A program made the translations under genes and the position numbers. From positions 2,108,001 to 2,172,000 of the forward strand of contig NZ_CP009526.1 in the NCBI RefSeq assembly GCF_000969985.1: 64,000 bases of DNA, in the 5' to 3' direction. Each line of letters starts with the position of its first letter. The first letter of the stretch is position 1. Of the stretch, positions 18,794 through 27,722 are shown piece after piece. The stretch is from Methanosarcina barkeri str. Wiesmoor (GTDB lineage: Archaea; Halobacteriota; Methanosarcinia; Methanosarcinales; Methanosarcinaceae). The notes beneath the pieces were generated by a model. The model was not told where the DNA came from. It saw nothing but the letters and a program-made list of their open reading frames with translations, and made no database searches.

Positions 18794-18909
18794 GGACTTA
18801 CGCACTTGAGGAACAAAATCAATCATGGAGAAGACTGTGGATCAAAATCATGTTTTAGACAGTTAACAGTCTGGTGCTATTGATTTTTCAGTTCAATTAC
18901 GTAAGTCTT
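18794..18909. mobile_element. 116-bp MITE with terminal inverted repeats and target-site duplication
   Basis: Imperfect terminal inverted repeats of about 29 bp begin GACTTACG on each side (left GGACTTACGCACTTGAGG, right complement AAGACTTACGTAATTGAA). Both ends are flanked by the direct repeat AAAGATTA (18786-18793 and 18910-18917). The interior has no coding capacity. Ends of this type (GGACTTACGCA) occur on several IS families, so a full-length IS elsewhere in the genome could mobilise it. Confidence 0.8.
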
Positions 18910-19112
18910 AAAGATTAATCTTTCAGTGAGTTCTTTAATTTGAGATTCAAGATTTTTAATGTAGAGCTTATCCCAAAATCTATTTGATTCTAAATCATTA
19001 TGAGTTTTCAGGAGCATTTTAATGACTAGGTATTTAACTGACTGTTCCAAATACGAAATTAGAAAATCAAATTTTGAGTTTCAGGATAGGCTCGTAAACA
19101 ATAACTTCAGGG

Positions 19113-19242
19113 TTTGTGGTACACAGAAGGGGTTTGAAGTACACAGAAGGTCTGAAATACACAGAAGGGGTTTGAAGTACACAGAAGGTCTGAAATACAC
19201 AGAAGAGTTTGAAGTACACAGAAGAGTTTGAAGTACACAGAG
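19113..19242. repeat. ~18-20-bp tandem repeat, 7 copies in two alternating variants
   Basis: TTTGAAGTACACAGAAGGG-type units alternate with TCTGAAATACACAGAAGG-type units, seven in all. The alternation suggests that a two-unit block was amplified. A plus-strand frame through it (from 19022) is a by-product of the repeat and has no ribosome site. Confidence 0.9.
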
Positions 19243-19430
19243 CAAGAATCTCTTCGCGTATCATCAAGGAGAAAAATGATTCATTTTATATCCACTTCTT
19301 CCTCGGAGAGATGAAAAATTGTGTAGCCTTTGCAAAGCTACCCGAATAGTTACATGTTTTTCTACTCCATAATAGTGAATTCCAAAAAAGGATTGTCAGC
19401 CATTATGGAGCTAACTCTATTTGAAATCCT

Positions 19431-19829
19431 TCATTTTGAAGAAGTAAGAGGTACTTGTTTGCTCATCACTTTCAGCTTTTTGATTGCTGATATGGTTGCT
19501 TGAGATTCTTTGTAAATTCTGTCTTCGTAATAACTTATGATCTCGTCAACCGGGACAGCAAGAGAATAAATTTTCATCGGCCGCCCTTTTCCAGGCTTTT
19601 TTTCCGAGCGCATATTAACCCAGGAATGGTTGCACATTAACCTCATTGCAAGACTGACTTCAGGTTGCCTTAATCCGGTACTTATTTCAATTTCCCGAGA
19701 TGAAGCTTCGTCTACATTCATAAGATATGCCATGGTTGTAGCGGCATTTCGTGACATTCCCAGATTATTTAATGCTTTAATAAAAATATAGTCGTTTTCA
19801 TCCAACACTTTTACTTCAGAGTCTTTCAT
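19431..19829 (-). CDS. winged-helix transcriptional regulator
   Basis: A 132-residue protein. ATG at 19829 is preceded by a strong AGGAGG six bases upstream; a longer frame to 20000 exists but lacks such a site. The central part (N-N-L-G-M-S-R-N-A-A-T-T-M-A-Y-L, then S-S-R-E-I-E-I-S-T-G-L-R-Q-P-E-V-S-L-A-M-R-L-M) has the spacing of a winged helix-turn-helix of the TrmB/ArsR-like archaeal type. A wing follows with K-P-G-K-G-R-P-M-K-I-Y-S-L, and a C-terminal helix probably mediates dimerisation. No ligand-binding domain is present. The target genes are unknown. Confidence 0.8.
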   Translation of the reverse strand: MKDSEVKVLDENDYIFIKALNNLGMSRNAATTMAYLMNVDEASSREIEISTGLRQPEVSLAMRLMCNHSWVNMRSEKKPGKGRPMKIYSLAVPVDEIISYYEDRIYKESQATISAIKKLKVMSKQVPLTSSK

Positions 19830-20428
19830 GATAACCTCCTGATATTTCGAGTTTGTGGATAGTTTGTCAACTAAAAAATCTTTTACAACTACATTATAAA
19901 TTAGATAATAACTTATAAACAGTTTTAAAATATATACATTTGCATGATAAATGGTATATTGACATTTTGAAAATAATAAAAAGTGTTTTTCTTCCTTCAT
20001 TGGTTATTATGAGATAATCGTGACAGCTACCTCTATCGTATTGTATTAGCGTGGTCAGTAACTGCATGCAAAACATTGAAGAATTCAAAAATATAGTAAT
20101 GAAATTAGTTGGATTGTGAGTCAGTAAGATTGTGAGTCAGTAAGATTGTGAGTCAGTAAGATTGTGAGTCAGTAAGATTGTGAGTCAGTAAGATTGTGGT
20201 TCATCAATAAGATTGTAGGTCAGTTAGATTGTAGTCAGCAAATATAACGGATATCGGAACTTTAAAAAAGAACCTATCCCAAAACCAATTTTATTCCAAA
20301 ACTGAGAAGAAAATCAGAACTATTCTTCACTATAAGAGATTTGATTGATTATTTATAATATGGAATTGAGAGACGTAATTTTGAGTTTTGGGACGAGCTC
20401 AAAGAGAAGTATAAGAGAAATATTAGTT
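19830..20428. other. spacer with 16-bp tandem repeat
   Basis: About 600 bases between two minus-strand regulator-like genes. The part next to 19829 is AT-rich and probably holds that gene's promoter. The only other structure is the repeat at 20113-20240. Confidence 0.5.
20113..20240. repeat. 16-bp tandem repeat, 5 exact copies then decaying copies
   Basis: ATTGTGAGTCAGTAAG is repeated five times exactly (20113-20192), followed by about three diverged copies. The identity gradient toward one side is typical of slippage expansion. Confidence 0.92.
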
Positions 20429-20839
20429 TTATTTTTTGTCCTCTCCACTCCACTCCATTAAAGCTTTTTCAATAGATATCAAAGTAAACATCGTAGTATT
20501 GAATATCTCATCTGGGTGTTGCGGCATCCATCTGATTTCATCAAGAACGTCTTTTGGGAGCCTAACAATGTCATTCATTTCTTCTCCTATCTTCATGAAA
20601 TATTCAGTATATCGTGAACCGTACCTACTGTTATCACTCGCAGTAATAGAAATATACTGAGTAAATGACCCGTCATTCATTATATCTCTTGAATATCTGT
20701 ACTGAATTTCTTCAATACAGTTCAAGTAATCATTATGTATTCTTCTGACAGTATCTGGAATTGATTCACCGTCTTTTTGCAAGGCTTTCAGGTCTGAAAA
20801 TACACTTTTTGAGAGTCGAATAGTTTTGTACTGCTTCAC
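20429..20839 (-). CDS. hypothetical protein with ribbon-helix-helix-like N-terminus
   Basis: 136 residues, starting at a GTG (M-K-Q-Y-K-T-I-R-L-S-K-S-V-F-S-D-L-K-A-L-Q-K-D-G-E-S). That opening resembles the strand-helix of archaeal VapB/RHH-type antitoxins and regulators (T-I-R-L-S...L-K...G-E-S...D-V-I-R-R). The remaining 95 residues are unfamiliar, with a D-D/E-rich helical end. No toxin gene is adjacent. A TATA-like TATATA lies just upstream at about 20855-20865. Confidence 0.6.
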   Translation of the reverse strand: MKQYKTIRLSKSVFSDLKALQKDGESIPDTVRRIHNDYLNCIEEIQYRYSRDIMNDGSFTQYISITASDNSRYGSRYTEYFMKIGEEMNDIVRLPKDVLDEIRWMPQHPDEIFNTTMFTLISIEKALMEWSGEDKK

Positions 20840-20900
20840 ACTACTACATATGTAGTTAAAGTATATAAATAAGTTAATACACAGTGCAGTACTTCCCTAT

Positions 20901-21101
20901 ATAGACCCCTTGAAAAATGATTAGTTTTTTAAGGGATATTAAACCTTATTTGCCAAATATAATGTAGTGTCAGCTCCCCCAGTTAAGGTACATTCATTAA
21001 ATAGACCCCTTGAAAAATGATTAGTTTTTTAAGGGATATTAAACCTTATTTGCCAAATATAATGTAGTGTCAGCCATCCCCCCGTTAAGGTACATTTATT
21101 A
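20901..21101. repeat. 100-bp unit repeated twice head to tail
   Basis: The block beginning ATAGACCCCTTGAAAAATGA at 20901-21000 recurs at 21001-21101 with changes only near the end (CTCCCCCAG versus CATCCCCCCG). It is non-coding. The unit ends in GTTAAGGTACATTYATTAAA, which also forms the junction to the following 321-bp repeat. Confidence 0.95.
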
Positions 21102-21734
21102 AATGATCTATTTGCTGTTTAAATGACTTAAGTGCTTTAATTGTTAAATTAAACGTTGATTTATCCTTACTTTTAACATTGAAGTTTGTATGGATGAAAA
21201 TGACATCAGATGACTTATTTATAAATAAACATAAATTGTAAAAGAATAAAGTATTTATCTCAATTTTTTCTTGATTTAAAAGAGTATTATAGATTATTTA
21301 TCTAAAAAATTGATTTTTAGAGTATACCTTAATTGGGGAAACTCTAAATGCATACCTATCATCTAAAATAAGCATTGTATGCCCTTAGTTTTAATACTGA
21401 TTTGGAAGGACCTTATTCATTAAATGATCTATTTGCTGTTTAAATGACTTAAGTACTTTAATTGTTAAATTAAACGTTGATTTATCCTTACTTTTAACAT
21501 TGAATTTTGTATGGATGAAAATGACATCAGATGCCTTATTTATAAATAAACATAAATTGTAAAAGAATAAAGTATTTATCTCACTTTTTTCTTGATTTAA
21601 AAGAGTATTATAGATTATTTATCTAAAAAATTGATTTTTAAAGTGTACCTTAATTGGGGAAACTCTAAATGCATACCTATCATTTAAAATAAGCATTGTA
21701 TGCCCTTAGTTTTGGTACTGATTTGGAAGGGCCC
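21098..21734. repeat. 321-bp unit repeated twice head to tail
   Basis: The block starting ATTAAATGATCTATTTGCTG at 21098-21418 recurs at 21419-21734 with very few differences. No frame of useful length exists in either copy. Within it, GTACCTTAATTGGGGAAACT is an imperfect inverted match to CCCCCAGTTAAGGTAC of the neighbouring 100-bp unit, so the two repeat classes share an end sequence in opposite orientation. Confidence 0.95.
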
Positions 21735-21858
21735 TATCTCTATAATCTCTTTACAATAATTTGTATTTATTGTTGTTAGCATTTACTTGCTAATTCATTA
21801 ATATTGCTTACAACAATAAGATAATAAAATAAGTATGCAGTTTTATGGTTGATAATTT

Positions 21859-22134
21859 ATGGTTGATAATAACTCAAATAGTTCGCACAACAATCCAGAA
21901 AAAAGAAAAAATCCTTTTAAGAAAATGCTAGATAACATGAAAAATCTTGTAAAAAAAGATAATGAGGATGATAAGCAGTCTTCTTTTGAAGCATCTAAAA
22001 CCAGAAAAAATCAAGATTCAAATAACCCGAAACTTGAAACATCTGAAACAAAAAAAGCTAAGAGATCAACGCGTGAAAGAAAAGCTAATACTAAGGAGCA
22101 GAAGCTTCCGAAAAAATTTCAAAAGGGTTGGTAA
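21859..22134 (+). CDS. low-complexity basic hypothetical protein
   Basis: 91 residues, dominated by Lys, Asn, Ser and Glu (M-V-D-N-N-S-N-S-S-H-N-N-P-E-K-R-K-N-P-F-K at the start, ending K-L-P-K-K-F-Q-K-G-W). It has no Cys, no hydrophobic core and no recognised domain. No Shine-Dalgarno is visible, but the hydrophilic composition without stops in an AT-rich stretch suggests real coding. It could be a disordered nucleic-acid-binding protein. The assignment is uncertain. Confidence 0.4.
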   Translation: MVDNNSNSSHNNPEKRKNPFKKMLDNMKNLVKKDNEDDKQSSFEASKTRKNQDSNNPKLETSETKKAKRSTRERKANTKEQKLPKKFQKGW

Positions 22135-22227
22135 AGGGTTGGTAATCGACATTGTGGACCTAATTGACACTATGTACATTAAGGAAATAAATGATTAAAG
22201 AAAGAGGAAACAAAAACTGATTCCTAT

Positions 22228-22728
22228 TTACTTCAGCAACTTAATCATCTCTCTTCCAAAAGCGTGAAGATCAGCAGGACTTCTTGATGATACAAAATTC
22301 CCGTCAATCACAACTTCTTTATCCTCATAAAGTGCTCCTGCAGCTATGATGTCATCCCTTATTCCTGGCCAGCAGGTTGCTTTCCTGCCTTTTATGACAC
22401 CTGCAGAGACGATAACCTGCGGGCCATGGCAAATTGCAGCAACCGGCTTGTTTTCTGTGAAAAAATGCCTTGTAATCTCAAGTGCATGCTCGTCAAGCCT
22501 CATTTTTTCGGGGCCTTTTCCTCCGGAGATCACAAGAATCTGGTAATTTTCAGGGTTTATATCTTTAAAGGCAATGTCAACATTGATTTCATACCCCTGC
22601 TTTCCTTTTATCGGTCCCTTCTTCATTGAAGCTACATGTGTTGTAATCCCCTCTTCTTTCAGGCGATGGTAAGGATAGAAAAGTTCAAGATCTTCAAAAT
22701 CATCGGCTCCGAATACAAGTGCTTTCAT
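22228..22728 (-). CDS. DJ-1/PfpI family protein (glyoxalase/deglycase-like)
   Basis: 166 residues, the usual length of PfpI-type proteins. The nucleophile elbow A-A-I-C-H-G-P-Q places Cys100 with His101, and the supporting acid is in D-D-F-E-D-L-E-L near the N-terminus. V-I-S-G-G-K-G-P-E is the oxyanion loop, and S-S-R-S-P-A-D-L-H-A-F is the typical C-terminal motif. Members act as glyoxalase III/deglycases or stress chaperones, usually as hexamers. The ATG at 22728 has GGGGGAG about seven bases upstream. It is a single gene. Confidence 0.9.
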   Translation of the reverse strand: MKALVFGADDFEDLELFYPYHRLKEEGITTHVASMKKGPIKGKQGYEINVDIAFKDINPENYQILVISGGKGPEKMRLDEHALEITRHFFTENKPVAAICHGPQVIVSAGVIKGRKATCWPGIRDDIIAAGALYEDKEVVIDGNFVSSRSPADLHAFGREMIKLLK

Positions 22729-22914
22729 ATTAAACTCCCCCGAGTTTTAGCTTTACGGCTTTAGCCTTGCTTTCAAATTTTCCCAGACTTAATTTTCCTG
22801 ATTTAATTTTCCAGAAATTTCAAAATTGATTTTACGGGTACAATTTTGAATACACAATTTCACAAATTAATGATTATTTCTGCAGCACATATACCTTGTC
22901 TGATTTCGAAAATA

Positions 22915-23070
22915 AAATAGGTAACAGTGGTTCAGTCATGAAATAGGTAACAGCTATTTGGCCGTGAAATAAGTAACAGCAGCTCGGTCGTAAAATAGGT
23001 AACAGCAGCTCGGTCATGGAGTAGGTAATAACTACTCGGTCGTGGAGTCGATAACAACTGCTCGGCCTAG
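22915..23070. repeat. 26-bp tandem repeat, 6 copies
   Basis: Six contiguous 26-base units of the form AAATAGGTAACAGCAGCTCG plus GTCRTG, progressively diverging toward 23070. They end six bases from the stop codon of the minus-strand PLP enzyme gene. Confidence 0.93.
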
Positions 23071-23075
23071 AAGGC

Positions 23076-24260
23076 TTAAATTACTTCAAGGGCCTGTTTG
23101 AGGTCTGCAATTATGTCTTCGGGATCTTCAATTCCTACCGAGAGCCTGACAAGCCCATCAGTTATGCCTACACTCTTTCTTACTTCATGAGGGACACATG
23201 CATGAGTCATCGATGCAGGGTGCTGAATAAGGGTATCCGTAGCTCCGAGGCTCACAGCAAGAGAACAGAGCTTTACATTGTCCATGAGCTTTCGCCCAGC
23301 TTCAATTCCGCCTTTTACTTCAAAAGAGAGCATACCGCTGAATCCACTCATTTGCTTGCGTGCAAGTTCGTACTGAGGATGACCTGGAAGCCCTGGATAC
23401 CTGACCCACTCTACCTCGGGTCGGGATTCAAGAAATTCCGCAACCTTCATTGCGTTTTCAGCGTGCCTTTCCATTCGGATATGGAGTGTTTTAAGCCCTC
23501 TTATGCAGAGCCAGGCTTCATGCGGGCCCATAATGCCTCCTGTATATCCAACAACTTCAGACATTCGGTCTATAAAATCATTATTTCCTGCAACGATTCC
23601 GCCAAGCAGGTCTGCATGGCCGCCAATATATTTTGTACAGCTACTCAGGGAAAGATCTGCTCCAAGCTCAAGAGGCCTCTGGAAATAAGGTGTTGCGAAA
23701 GTGTTGTCCACAACGCAGAGGGCCTCGTTTTCTCTGGCTATTCTGGCTATTTCAGGAATATCGCATACATTAAGCGTAGGATTTGCAGGACTCTCAAGAA
23801 AGACCATTTTTGTCTCGGGCTTAAAGGCTCTCTTTACATTTTCGGTTTTAGAAGTATCGACGAAACTGACTTCTATTCCAAGCCCTGGCAAAACCTGAGA
23901 AAAGAGGCTATAGGTGCATCCGTATACTACATCCGTTGAAATAAGATGGTCTCCTTGCTTCAGGGCGGTTAATGCAATTGCAGTGACCGCTGCCATTCCC
24001 GAGGCAAATGTCTGCCCTGCTTCCCCACCTTCGAGTGCAGCAAATTTTTCAGCGAGAACCGCATGCGTGGGAGTGTTTGGAGGAATCCTGGCATATACGT
24101 ATCCTGATTCCTCTCCTGCAAACCTCGCTGCCCCTTGCCTGGCGTTTTCAAAAATGAAGGTTGAAGTCTGGAATATCGGAGTTGTATGCGCTCCGAAAAT
24201 CGGATCCGGCTTTTCTGCGGCATGTACACATTTTGTTGCAAACTTCACTTCTCTTTCCAT
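23076..24260 (-). CDS. PLP-dependent Cys/Met metabolism enzyme (methionine gamma-lyase or cystathionine gamma-lyase/synthase type)
   Basis: A 394-residue fold-type I PLP enzyme. PLP binding is shown by S-S-C-T-K-Y-I-G-G-H with Lys210 as the Schiff-base residue, D-N-T-F-A-T-P (Asp185), S-G-M-A-A-V near 88 and Y-V-Y-A-R-I-P-P-N-T (phosphate-binding Tyr/Arg of the neighbour subunit). Tyr113 and Cys115 in V-Y-G-C-T-Y-S match the active-site Tyr and Cys typical of methionine gamma-lyases, which favours a C-S lyase over cystathionine synthase, but the subfamily cannot be settled by eye. ATG at 24260 is directly preceded by GGGGAG, an unusually tight spacing. It stands alone with no sulfur genes nearby. 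Confidence 0.88.
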   Translation of the reverse strand: MEREVKFATKCVHAAEKPDPIFGAHTTPIFQTSTFIFENARQGAARFAGEESGYVYARIPPNTPTHAVLAEKFAALEGGEAGQTFASGMAAVTAIALTALKQGDHLISTDVVYGCTYSLFSQVLPGLGIEVSFVDTSKTENVKRAFKPETKMVFLESPANPTLNVCDIPEIARIARENEALCVVDNTFATPYFQRPLELGADLSLSSCTKYIGGHADLLGGIVAGNNDFIDRMSEVVGYTGGIMGPHEAWLCIRGLKTLHIRMERHAENAMKVAEFLESRPEVEWVRYPGLPGHPQYELARKQMSGFSGMLSFEVKGGIEAGRKLMDNVKLCSLAVSLGATDTLIQHPASMTHACVPHEVRKSVGITDGLVRLSVGIEDPEDIIADLKQALEVI

Positions 24261-24450
24261 CTCCCCACAGCCCTATCAAAATTAGTCTCCGGAATAAGTA
24301 TTGCTTTTCCCGTAATTATTTGTTTGGCAGGGTTTGAGCATACTGGAAAAATATTCAATGGTTGATATTTTTGTACTGTTCCAATAATAACTCTATTCAT
24401 ATATCATTTCCAGAATTAATTGGTTAACGCTATATACCTGGCCTAACTCT

Positions 24451-24561
24451 GTAATTTTTCAGGTTCCAGTTATTGTCTGGACGGTTCATGATGCTGAGAC
24501 TGCAAGAAAAGTTCAGGAAATGGCTCAAAATATAATCTTCAAAAAATTTCAGTATCATTAA
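24451..24561 (+). pseudogene. glycerophosphodiester phosphodiesterase, C-terminal fragment
   Basis: A short plus-strand frame reads V-P-V-I-V-W-T-V-H-D-A-E-T-A-R-K-V-Q-E-M and ends at TAA 24559-24561. It matches the last strand and helix of GDPD proteins (V-W-T-V-N-D-x-E-x-A-R). Nothing upstream encodes the catalytic barrel, so it is a relic left next to the PLP enzyme gene. Confidence 0.5.
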
Positions 24562-25076
24562 ACGTGAAATTTTAAAGTTGCACTTAGACATATAACGGCT
24601 TAATAGTTGTATTTAGTGCCCGCAACGAAATAACCTATGCAACTTATAATATCTTGTAACTTTGATTGGCGACCTTGATATTGAAAATCAAAATGCCCAA
24701 TTGGGAATATGCAGAGGTTATTCTGTGACGGGCCTTAGACATATAATAGCTTAATTAGATATATAACAACTTAATTAGATATATAATAACTTAATTAGAT
24801 ATAAATTAGATATATAATAACTTAATTAGACATATAACAGCTTAATGTTATTGTTTTTCGGTTTAAGTGCCTTAGTCCTACTTTAAAAAAAGCTGTAATG
24901 AATTTGAAATTTTTTACGCCAAGCAATTTTTTGTTTTGATATAATTTTTGATATCATTTATTTAATATAATTTATGCTATTACTATATGCTGGAGTTGAG
25001 GAATGGGATATCATTTCTCAATAAAGGATTTTCCAGGAATCGCTGATTCTTCTTTAAAATTTAAGGGGTTTTATTC
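24562..25076. other. spacer with 20-bp repeat, no gene
   Basis: About 500 bases. The words AGACATATAA...CTTAAT occur once at about 24588 and then amplify into the tandem array at 24737-24846. AT-rich DNA follows up to the small zinc-ribbon gene. Confidence 0.5.
24737..24846. repeat. ~20-bp tandem repeat, 5 copies plus a partial
   Basis: Units of AGATATATAATAACTTAATT, with C/T and A/C variants, are repeated. The fourth is interrupted by a truncated unit. Confidence 0.85.
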
Positions 25077-25217
25077 ATGAAACATCTAAAAACATGTCCA
25101 AAATGCCACGCTAATTTGAAATTACACTCAGATGGCAAGATCCAGTACTGTAGCATTTGCAAATACTGGACAAAAGTAGGTACTGCAAGGCTTGATTCGA
25201 TCATGATTTATGGATAA
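25077..25217 (+). CDS. 46-residue zinc-ribbon protein
   Basis: ATG at 25077 follows AAGGGG by about ten bases. The product begins M-K-H-L-K-T-C-P-K-C-H-A-N-L-K-L-H and has a second Cys pair in Y-C-S-I-C-K-Y-W, giving a compact C-x2-C...C-x2-C zinc ribbon. It ends at TAA 25215-25217. The size and spacing resemble small archaeal zinc-ribbon proteins of unknown function. The function here is not known. Confidence 0.6.
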   Translation: MKHLKTCPKCHANLKLHSDGKIQYCSICKYWTKVGTARLDSIMIYG

Positions 25218-25254
25218 GAAATCTGCATGAAGAACCACAAAAAGAAGGGATAAA

Positions 25255-25323
25255 ATGGAATACGAACTCGAAGAAGTCGAGAGAGATTACATAGAATTTA
25301 GAAGAGAAATGGGAGAGGAATAA
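25255..25323 (+). CDS. possible 22-residue peptide
   Basis: ATG at 25255 with AAGGGA just upstream encodes an acidic peptide (M-E-Y-E-L-E-E-V-E-R-D-Y-I-E-F-R-R-E) ending at 25323. It lies 37 bases after the zinc-ribbon gene and could be co-transcribed. It may also be the remaining end of a larger helical protein. Weak. Confidence 0.25.
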   Translation: MEYELEEVERDYIEFRREMGEE

Positions 25324-26067
25324 GCACAAAGGAGCTAATTCCAAAACCTTATTGATCTTTCAAAATTCGAGATTCAGAAAACCAATTTTGGTATGAACTC
25401 AAGTAGAAATCTATGTACATTACATTGATAGAGAACATCTTTCCAAGTACAACCGATTACATGTACTAACTTAAAATATTCAGATTTTTTTGAAACTTTC
25501 TAGTTTTTACAAAGGGTACTTTTGAATCTCCAACTTAAAAATATGTAACTAAAATGAATACCTCTTTAAGTTCATATTTGATTTCATTATTCATTTAACC
25601 AAGAAATAAATTATTAAACCTGTACATAGCTGTATACAACAGTGCTTATCTATACAAATACAAAGAATGGCAGATGTGAGCAAGATATAAAATTGTGATC
25701 CCGATTACTTTTGTTTTACTATATCTTCAGTATAAAGTACAATTCAAAAACTTTCCAAATATTTTTTAACAGAATTAGTGATATTTTTTCCAAGAAATAT
25801 ATAAAAACTACACTTTTAAGCGGAAACCTACAATTTTTTGAAGAAACATCTTATTTTTCGAAGAAACATCTCATTTTTTGAAAATTGGATTTTGCTAACC
25901 TTTGTTTTTGAGATAGTTAATAACGAAAACCTGACTTTGCCTTCAGGAGTTATCACAAGGTGTCAGAAATTTTAAAAATAAAACGGCTATATATCTGGAG
26001 CAAAAGGTGTGATTAAATAAAAGATATTTGCTTTAAAAACATTTAAAACGCTACAGGAAGACTTTCT
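25324..26067. other. AT-rich spacer
   Basis: About 740 bases without a gene. Near 25831-25880 there are two and a half copies of a 23-base word containing GAAGAAACATCT. The nicotinate phosphoribosyltransferase promoter must lie in its last part, but no single TATA box stands out. Confidence 0.5.
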
Positions 26068-27273
26068 GTGATAAAATCCATACTCGATAACGACCTTTAT
26101 AAATTCACCATGCAACTTGCAGTGCTTGAACTTTTTCCTAAAGCTGAGGCTGAATACCGGTTTACTAACCGGGGTTCCCAGCGCTTTACTACGGAGTTTG
26201 TAGAAGAACTGGAAAGAACTATACGCGAAGAGATCTCAAAATTAGCATTAACAGAAGAAGAATATAACTGGCTTTCAGAGAATTGCCCTTACCTGAAACC
26301 TATGTACCTTGAATATCTTAAGAATTTCCGCTTCAAACCTGGTGAGGTAAAAGTCTGCCTTACCGAAGAAAAAGATCTGGACATTCGGATAAAAGGACCC
26401 TGGCACAGCACGATTCTCTGGGAAATTGTCCTTATGGCTACGGTTTCGGAACTATATTTCACAACTATTGAAAAAGAGTGGAACGGAGATTCCCAAGGGG
26501 GTTGTACTTCCGAATCCGTACTGACTGCATACGAAAATAAGATTCTTGAGATGGGAAAAGCCCTTGAGAAAAACAACTGCCTTTTTTCGGAATTTGGAAC
26601 TCGCAGGCGAAGAAGTTCCGAACTCCACGACCATGTGATGAAAACCCTTACTGGAATAAAAACCCTGACAGGAACAAGCAATGTGTATTTTGCAAAAAAA
26701 TATGGCCTGAAACCGATCGGGACTGTCGGGCACGAATGGATTATGGGTACCTCAGCACTTGTAGGGTTAAGGTATGCAAACCGTTTTGCTTTTGAAAACT
26801 GGATAGATGTTTATAACGGGGATCTGGGAATTGCCCTTACGGACACTTTCGGCTCAAAAGCCTTTTTTAAGGATATGGACCTGAGGTTATCAAAAACTTA
26901 CGATGGGTTCAGGCACGACAGTGGAGATCCTTATGATTTTGTGGACGCTGTGATAGAACACTATCGGAAAATGGGTATAGATCCCATGAAAAAGTTACTT
27001 GTTTTCAGTGATGCCCTCAATGCAGATACCGCAATCCAACTCAAAAAATATTGCGAAGGTAAAATCAACTGCAGTTTCGGTATAGGCACAAGCCTTACAA
27101 ATAACTCCGATTTCTTCAGGAAAAGCCCTCCTCTTAATATGGTCATAAAGCTGCACAGTATTGACGGCATTCCTGTTGTAAAACTGAGCGACTCCCCGGA
27201 AAAGGAAACCGGAGAAAAAGATGCTATAAGGGTTGCAAATTACATTTTTGGAAGAAAAGGGCTGGATGAATGA
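26068..27273 (+). CDS. pncB: nicotinate phosphoribosyltransferase
   Basis: 401 residues, the normal PncB length. The enzyme joins nicotinate to PRPP with ATP hydrolysis in NAD salvage (Preiss-Handler route). Landmarks: N-terminal [31 protein letters not shown] with the regulatory phosphorylatable His222, [18 protein letters not shown] and [10 protein letters not shown]. All catalytic blocks are present and the fold is complete. The start is GTG at 26068 with AGGAAG about eight bases upstream. It is monocistronic. Confidence 0.95.
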   Translation: MIKSILDNDLYKFTMQLAVLELFPKAEAEYRFTNRGSQRFTTEFVEELERTIREEISKLALTEEEYNWLSENCPYLKPMYLEYLKNFRFKPGEVKVCLTEEKDLDIRIKGPWHSTILWEIVLMATVSELYFTTIEKEWNGDSQGGCTSESVLTAYENKILEMGKALEKNNCLFSEFGTRRRRSSELHDHVMKTLTGIKTLTGTSNVYFAKKYGLKPIGTVGHEWIMGTSALVGLRYANRFAFENWIDVYNGDLGIALTDTFGSKAFFKDMDLRLSKTYDGFRHDSGDPYDFVDAVIEHYRKMGIDPMKKLLVFSDALNADTAIQLKKYCEGKINCSFGIGTSLTNNSDFFRKSPPLNMVIKLHSIDGIPVVKLSDSPEKETGEKDAIRVANYIFGRKGLDE

Positions 27274-27294
27274 TTTAAGACAGTAAAAGGCTAA

Positions 27295-27640
27295 ATCCCA
27301 CGCTCTTTATACGTGGGATACAGCCGTCAACTATATTCATTTTCGTTATCTGTTAATGTTTTTCTGCATTCATACCCATATAATATTAATTTCTCTAATG
27401 CGAAAACCAAGCCAACGGAAACTGAATTAGTTGAATAGTCTCCTGGCAGGGTTCGGGATTAGTGCCTGGTTATTCATGGAGCTGAAAGGTAGCTCAAAAA
27501 AAATCTGACATCTCTAGAAAAGTGGGGATGGGCATGTGGACTGATAGACATATGACCTATGAAAGTTTTTCAAAATTTGAGGTTAGTCTGGGGTGTGAAG
27601 CAGGAAGCAAACGTGCTTTAGCCGTTGGTAGTTCATAAGT
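27295..27640. mobile_element. possible IS200/IS605-type relic: end hairpins only
   Basis: A perfect 8-bp hairpin (ATCCCACG / CGTGGGAT, 27295-27319) followed by ACAGCCGTCAA lies 22 bases after the pncB stop. About 285 bases on, GGAAGCAAACGTGCTTTAGC followed by CGTTGGTAGTTCA (27604-27635) resembles the right end of IS605/TnpB elements (the GGAAGC...GCTTTAGC...GTAGTTCA pattern). No tnpA or tnpB sequence lies between. The first hairpin could equally be the pncB terminator. Confidence 0.4.
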
Positions 27641-27722
27641 ATAAGAACAAAAAGAACAAAAATGGAAAGTCATGGAAAGTCGGAAGGATCGGACATCGAC
27701 GCCTTCGATTTCCATGATTATT

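Noticed and set aside
19022-19231. 69-residue frame ending in an E-V-H-R-R repeat
   Set aside because: The repeated peptide arises from the non-coding tandem array; no ribosome site.
19113-19242. possible CRISPR array
   Set aside because: Units are contiguous 18-20-bp copies with no unique spacers; the same applies to the other short-period arrays.
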